Assembly (NCBI RefSeq): GCF_000420625.1
Contig: NZ_ATVH01000013.1
Location: forward strand, 62,001-126,000
Reading direction: 5' to 3'
Length of the DNA: 64,000 nucleotides
From: Fodinicurvata sediminis DSM 21159
GTDB taxonomy: Bacteria; Pseudomonadota; Alphaproteobacteria; Kiloniellales; DSM-21159
How positions within the stretch are numbered: the stretch's first letter is position 1; each line of letters opens with the position of its first letter. Positions 60,730 to 64,000 of this stretch are shown here, one piece after another. A model generated the notes under the pieces. It did no database searches. It was not told the origin of the DNA and saw only the letters and a program-made list of their open reading frames with translations. The position numbers and the translations under genes are program-made.

Positions 60730-61435
60730 ATGTCGCCGGTGGGCAATGTCCGGACAGACCTGCTCACGAAACACTCACTGGGCCGAAGACTGCGGTTGCG
60801 GTTTCGAGGAAGGCTCTGCCTGCGATGTCCTGTCCCGGGAGTGGTACGAGCACGCCCGCAGATGCCTGTCTTCGATAGCGCGCAGCTGGATGCCCGGCCT
60901 GCCCGACTGCATCTTCTTTCGCTACGCGGGACTGCGTGTGGCCGTGCTTCATGCCACGCACAAGGCCAACAACAGCTTCGTGTTTCATTCCACACCAGGC
61001 CATGAAAAGCAGAAAACTCTCCAGGCACTGCAGTGTGACCTGGTCATAAGCGGCCATAGTGGACTGCCTTTCACCCAGCAGCTCGACAGTGGCATCTGGC
61101 ATAACTCCGGCGTTATCGGCATGCCGGCCAACGATGGATCGACCAGCACCTGGTACGCATTGCTCGAGGCGGACGGAAACGGACTGCGCATCGAGCACCA
61201 TCGGCTGACTTATGACCATCAGGAAGCAGCCAACCGGATGCTGTCGGTCGGACTGTCCGAAGCCTATGCCCGAACCCTGGAAACCGGCTTGTGGCCAAGC
61301 CTGGACGTTCTTCCCGAAAGAGAACTCAGTGATACCGGACAGTTCCTGCGACCCGTCTCGCAGGACCCGCATGAACCCGGTTTCATCTTCCGGCCCGGCG
61401 CACTCTCTCAAGCGGCAGGACTCACGCAATCGTGA
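60730..61435 (+). pseudogene. Metallophosphoesterase remnant, 5' truncated and probably frameshifted
   Basis: The C-terminal part of a calcineurin-like (YfcE-type) phosphoesterase is recognisable: [16 protein letters not shown], then ISGHSGLPFT and HNSGVIGMPANDGSTSTWYA. The N-terminal half, with the GDxH and first metal ligands, is absent. The frame runs back into rpmH antisense sequence, which is not family-like. Just upstream, the segment [16 protein letters not shown] in a different frame resembles the GN block expected before DCGCGF. A frameshift near 60785 together with loss of the 5' half is therefore suspected. The remnant precedes an AhpD-like gene by 92 bases. Confidence 0.6.
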
Positions 61436-61527
61436 ACGTCAAGTGTCTTCAAGTTTCCAACCATTGCTTCCCACCTCGTAGCAGAAGCCAGATCACTGGA
61501 AACTCGACACTCGAAGGAGAAACAAGC

Positions 61528-62097
61528 ATGACAAAACCAAGCAACGGCTTTCAGATCCACACGCCGGAAGATGCACCGGAAGAGTCCCGCGAAACCCTCA
61601 ACAACATTGCCCAGGCCTATGGCTTCGTCCCGAATATTCTGGGCATAGCAGCTGAGTCGCCGGCGGCGCTCAAGGCCTATGCCACGCTCAACAGCCTGTT
61701 CAAGGAACAAGGATCCTTCTCCAAAACCGAATCGGAGATCGTGCTGCTGCTCATCAGTGCCTATCATGGCTGCGGCTATTGCGTCGCGGTGCACAGCACG
61801 GGTGCTGAGCGTTCAGGCGTGGATGCGGACACCGTGGAAGCGTTGCGGCAGGGTAAGGAGCTTCCCGATCCCAAGCTTCAGGCATTGGCTGTCTTCACCC
61901 GCCGCATGATCGATACCCGTGGGTGGCTCGAGGAAAGCGATATCCAGGCCTTTCTGGATGCCGGCTATTCACGGCGCCATATCCTGGACCTGATTACGGC
62001 TCTGGCGATGAAGACCATTTCCAACTACACGAACCACATTGCGGATACTCCTCTGGATGACGCCTTTAGCAAGAAGGCTTGGCAGAAGGCCAGCTGA
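61528..62097 (+). CDS. Carboxymuconolactone decarboxylase/AhpD-like protein
   Basis: This 189-residue helical protein belongs to the CMD/AhpD superfamily, whose members reduce peroxides or act as decarboxylases. The catalytic pair is in SAYHGCGYCVAVHSTGAERSG (CGYC near residue 86). The N-terminal ETLNNIAQAYGFVPNILGIA and the C-terminal segment TALAMKTISNYTNHIADTPL match the peroxidase-related group. The ATG at 61528 follows GAAGGAGAAACAAGC. A hairpin follows the gene. It is the second AhpD-type protein in the window, after the glutaredoxin fusion. Its electron donor is unknown. Confidence 0.92.
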   Translation: MTKPSNGFQIHTPEDAPEESRETLNNIAQAYGFVPNILGIAAESPAALKAYATLNSLFKEQGSFSKTESEIVLLLISAYHGCGYCVAVHSTGAERSGVDADTVEALRQGKELPDPKLQALAVFTRRMIDTRGWLEESDIQAFLDAGYSRRHILDLITALAMKTISNYTNHIADTPLDDAFSKKAWQKAS

Positions 62098-62110
62098 AGC
62101 CTGCGGTTTC

Positions 62111-62143
62111 GGCCCCGGAAGCGCGCAAGTGGCTTCCGGGGCC
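62111..62143. terminator. Hairpin after the AhpD-like gene
   Basis: A perfect 12-bp GC-rich stem (62111-62122 with 62132-62143) encloses nine bases just after the stop codon at 62097. No U-tract follows, so it may be a weak terminator or a stability element. Confidence 0.6.
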
Positions 62144-62313
62144 AGCCTGCGACTAGCCTGCAAGGAATAGACTGGACTGCACGCACATATGACATCCAGA
62201 CGCTTCAGCCCTCACATGCCTCTCACTGGAAGGTGAATGGCCTTGCGAAGCGTTTCACTCTAGGCTCGCCGTAAAGGATCAGCCCCACGGCTGAAAAGCC
62301 CTCCCAGGAACAC

Positions 62314-63114
62314 GTGCAGATCATGTCGCAAAAGAACCCCCACCCACTTTCCCCGGGTACGCCGGGATCCGCTCCCAGCCTGAAGACGAAGCTGCTGCGC
62401 AGCCTGCCCCTGGGTTTGCTTCTGGTCACGGGAGCGCTGCTCTGGTTCGGCCTGGGTCTGGGGGATTACGTGTCCTTCGCCGCCCTGCAGGAACATCACG
62501 ACCGCCTCGAAGCTTTCGTGGCCGCGAACTATCTTTTCGCCCTGCTGGGCTTCATGCTGCTCTATGCTCTGAATGTCGCCTTTTCCCTGCCGGTCGGCAC
62601 CTTGCTGACCCTGGGGGGCGGCTTCCTCTTCGGCATTATTCCAGGCACCCTTGCCGTGGTGATCGCCGCCACGCTCGGGGCCATGGCGGTCTATTTGGCC
62701 GCGCGCACCGCCCTGGGCGAAGTCCTGAAGCGCCGTAGCGGAAGTGCCTTCGACAAGCTCCGCGCAGGCTTCCGCGAAGATGCCTTCAGCTACCTGCTGG
62801 TCCTGCGCCTGATCCCGCTGTTTCCCTTCTGGCTGGTCAACCTGGTGCCGGCCTTTGCCGGTGTACGCACTGGTACCTTCTTCTGGGCCACACTGCTTGG
62901 CATACTGCCGGGCACTCTGGTCTATGCATCGGCCGGCAACGGCCTGGGGCGCATTCTCGAGGCCGGGGAGACGCCGAATTTCGGCTTGGTTTTCCAGCCC
63001 GAGATCTTCGGCCCGCTGATCGGTCTGGCTCTGCTGTCCCTGCTGCCGGTTCTCTACCGCCGCTGGAGAGCACAGAGGCACGCCGGCAGCGAACAGGAAA
63101 GGCAGGACTCATGA
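62314..63114 (+). CDS. TVP38/TMEM64 (VTT/DedA-like) membrane protein
   Basis: This 266-residue inner-membrane protein has the VTT/SNARE-associated domain with about six spans. The core GTLLTLGGGFLFGIIPGTLA, followed by a long helix (TLGAMAVYLAARTALGEVL), and LILRLIPLFPF-like sequence (LLVLRLIPLFPFWLVN) are diagnostic. The family is linked to lipid scramblase activity in eukaryotes, but its bacterial function is mostly unknown. The start is GTG at 62314 with AGGA four bases away, or ATG at 62323. Its last four bases overlap the flavoprotein start. The pair TVP38-flavoprotein reductase is frequent in bacteria. Confidence 0.9.
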   Translation: MQIMSQKNPHPLSPGTPGSAPSLKTKLLRSLPLGLLLVTGALLWFGLGLGDYVSFAALQEHHDRLEAFVAANYLFALLGFMLLYALNVAFSLPVGTLLTLGGGFLFGIIPGTLAVVIAATLGAMAVYLAARTALGEVLKRRSGSAFDKLRAGFREDAFSYLLVLRLIPLFPFWLVNLVPAFAGVRTGTFFWATLLGILPGTLVYASAGNGLGRILEAGETPNFGLVFQPEIFGPLIGLALLSLLPVLYRRWRAQRHAGSEQERQDS

Positions 63115-64000
63115 CACTACAGAAGACAGAGGAGACGACCTGCGACATCTGTGTCATCGGCGGCGGTTCGGCCGGCCTCTCCGTGGCGGCCGGGGCGTCC
63201 CAGATGGGCGCCGACACGATTCTGGTCGAACGCGGAGAAATGGGCGGTGACTGCCTGAACAGCGGCTGCGTGCCGTCGAAATCCCTGCTGGCCGCGGCGA
63301 AGGCGGCGCGAAGCGGCGCCAAGGCGGCAGCCTTCGGCATAGCTTACGACCCGCCCCGGATCGACTTCGAAGCCGTTCAGGCCCACGTACAGCAGGTCAT
63401 TGCCGGGATCGCGCCCCATGATTCCGTGGAACGTTTCGAAGGGCTCGGCGTGCGGGTTCTGCGTGACAGTGCAAGCTTTCACTCACCCCATGAGCTTGTC
63501 GTCGGCGAGCAGCGCATCCGGGCCAGGCGCTTCGTCCTGGCCACAGGCTCGCGTGCCCTGGTACCGCCGGTATCCGGCCTTGCCGAGACCCCCTACCTGA
63601 CCAACGAGAGCATCTTTGCGCTGAAGGATTGTCCGGACCACCTGATCGTCCTGGGCGGCGGGCCCATCGGCTGCGAACTTGGCCAGGCCTTCCGCCGCCT
63701 CGGCGCACGCGTCAGCCTTGTCGAAATGAACCGCCTGCTGCCCCGGGAAGACAGGCAGGCGGCAGAACTCCTGCGCGAACGACTGCAAGCGGAAGGCGTC
63801 GAGATTCACGAAAACGCAGGCATGTCCGCCGTCCAAAAGACGCATGATGGTATCCAGGCACAATTGAAGACGGAAAGGGGCGAAGCGACCCTGGAGGGCA
63901 GCCACCTTCTGGTGGCAACCGGACGGCAGCCTGTCACCGACGGTCTGAACCTAGAAGCCGCAGAGGTTATCCACGACAGCCGGGGAATCAAGGTGGACGC
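63111..64000 (+). CDS. Mercuric-reductase-like flavoprotein disulfide reductase, 3' end cut by window
   Basis: About 296 residues of a class I pyridine nucleotide-disulfide oxidoreductase are visible. The FAD loop CVIGGGSAGLSVAAGASQMG, the redox disulfide GGDCLNSGCVPSKSLL and the NAD(P) loop VLGGGPIGCELGQAFRRLGA are in order. The C-terminal dimerisation domain and its HPT-type motif lie beyond base 64000. The ATG at 63111 overlaps the upstream TVP38 gene stop (ATGA) and follows GGAAAGGCAGGA. No N-terminal metal-binding domain or mer genes are present, so mercury reduction is uncertain. Most such TVP38-linked members are annotated as dihydrolipoyl or mercuric reductases without a proven substrate. 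Confidence 0.92.
   Translation, partial: MTLQKTEETTCDICVIGGGSAGLSVAAGASQMGADTILVERGEMGGDCLNSGCVPSKSLLAAAKAARSGAKAAAFGIAYDPPRIDFEAVQAHVQQVIAGIAPHDSVERFEGLGVRVLRDSASFHSPHELVVGEQRIRARRFVLATGSRALVPPVSGLAETPYLTNESIFALKDCPDHLIVLGGGPIGCELGQAFRRLGARVSLVEMNRLLPREDRQAAELLRERLQAEGVEIHENAGMSAVQKTHDGIQAQLKTERGEATLEGSHLLVATGRQPVTDGLNLEAAEVIHDSRGIKVD

Overview
The window is chromosomal DNA of a GC-rich alphaproteobacterium (roughly 60% G+C by eye). Gene order and protein families point to the Rhodospirillales/Kiloniellales neighbourhood: ubiA-rsmE-gshA, the rpmH-rnpA-yidD-yidC-engB-argB block, a DUF4170 protein, a DUF1674 protein, a PhaR-type repressor and PleC/DivJ-like histidine kinases. The genus is not determined. 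No phage, transposon, CRISPR array, rRNA or tRNA was recognised.

Layout. 1-10.5 kb is housekeeping: the 3' part of argG, then gshA, rsmE, ubiA, an ETF-beta lysine methyltransferase, ubiD, an NhaC antiporter, a methyltransferase and gloB. 10.9-12.6 kb holds a GAF histidine kinase and a small cupin. 12.6-17.2 kb is a polyhydroxyalkanoate module: acetoacetyl-CoA reductase, beta-ketothiolase, a PHA-synthase-like protein and an overlapping coiled-coil partner on the minus strand, with the repressor phaR divergent. 17.2-24.4 kb carries a PAS-GGDEF-EAL protein, an AT-rich spacer with an XRE regulator, a CobW GTPase overlapping hisI, a three-gene unit with two arsenosugar-type glycosyltransferases, and moaB. 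24.4-39.2 kb carries a lytic transglycosylase, a uracil-DNA glycosylase, ETF-ubiquinone oxidoreductase, a chromate transporter, a TPR protein, ispE, a MocR regulator divergent from a flavin-type oxidase, a DapA-like aldolase, a Tat-type aldo/keto reductase and a beta-CASP hydrolase.

39.2-49.5 kb is the most accessory-looking part. It holds a PACE efflux protein, a glutaredoxin/AhpD fusion with a small membrane protein and a divergent LysR regulator, and a polar amino-acid ABC transporter with a PLP enzyme. Two neighbouring genes there look broken: a VOC protein with an in-frame stop and a DUF2332 protein with a frameshift.

49.5-54.9 kb carries a DUF1674 protein, htpX, a DUF2336 protein, a PAS histidine kinase and azlCD. 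54.9-60.7 kb is pgk-argB-engB-yidC-yidD-rnpA-rpmH, all on the minus strand. 60.7-64 kb has a metallophosphoesterase remnant, an AhpD-like protein, a TVP38-type membrane protein and the start of a mercuric-reductase-like flavoprotein that runs off the end.

Themes: thiol and redox chemistry (gshA, gloB, glutaredoxin/AhpD fusion, CMD protein, flavoprotein disulfide reductase), ubiquinone and electron transfer (ubiA, ubiD, ETF-QO, ETF methyltransferase), and carbon storage. The strongest candidates for something unusual are the long same-strand overlap between the PHA synthase and its coiled-coil partner, and the glutaredoxin-AhpD-AhpD fusion operon.
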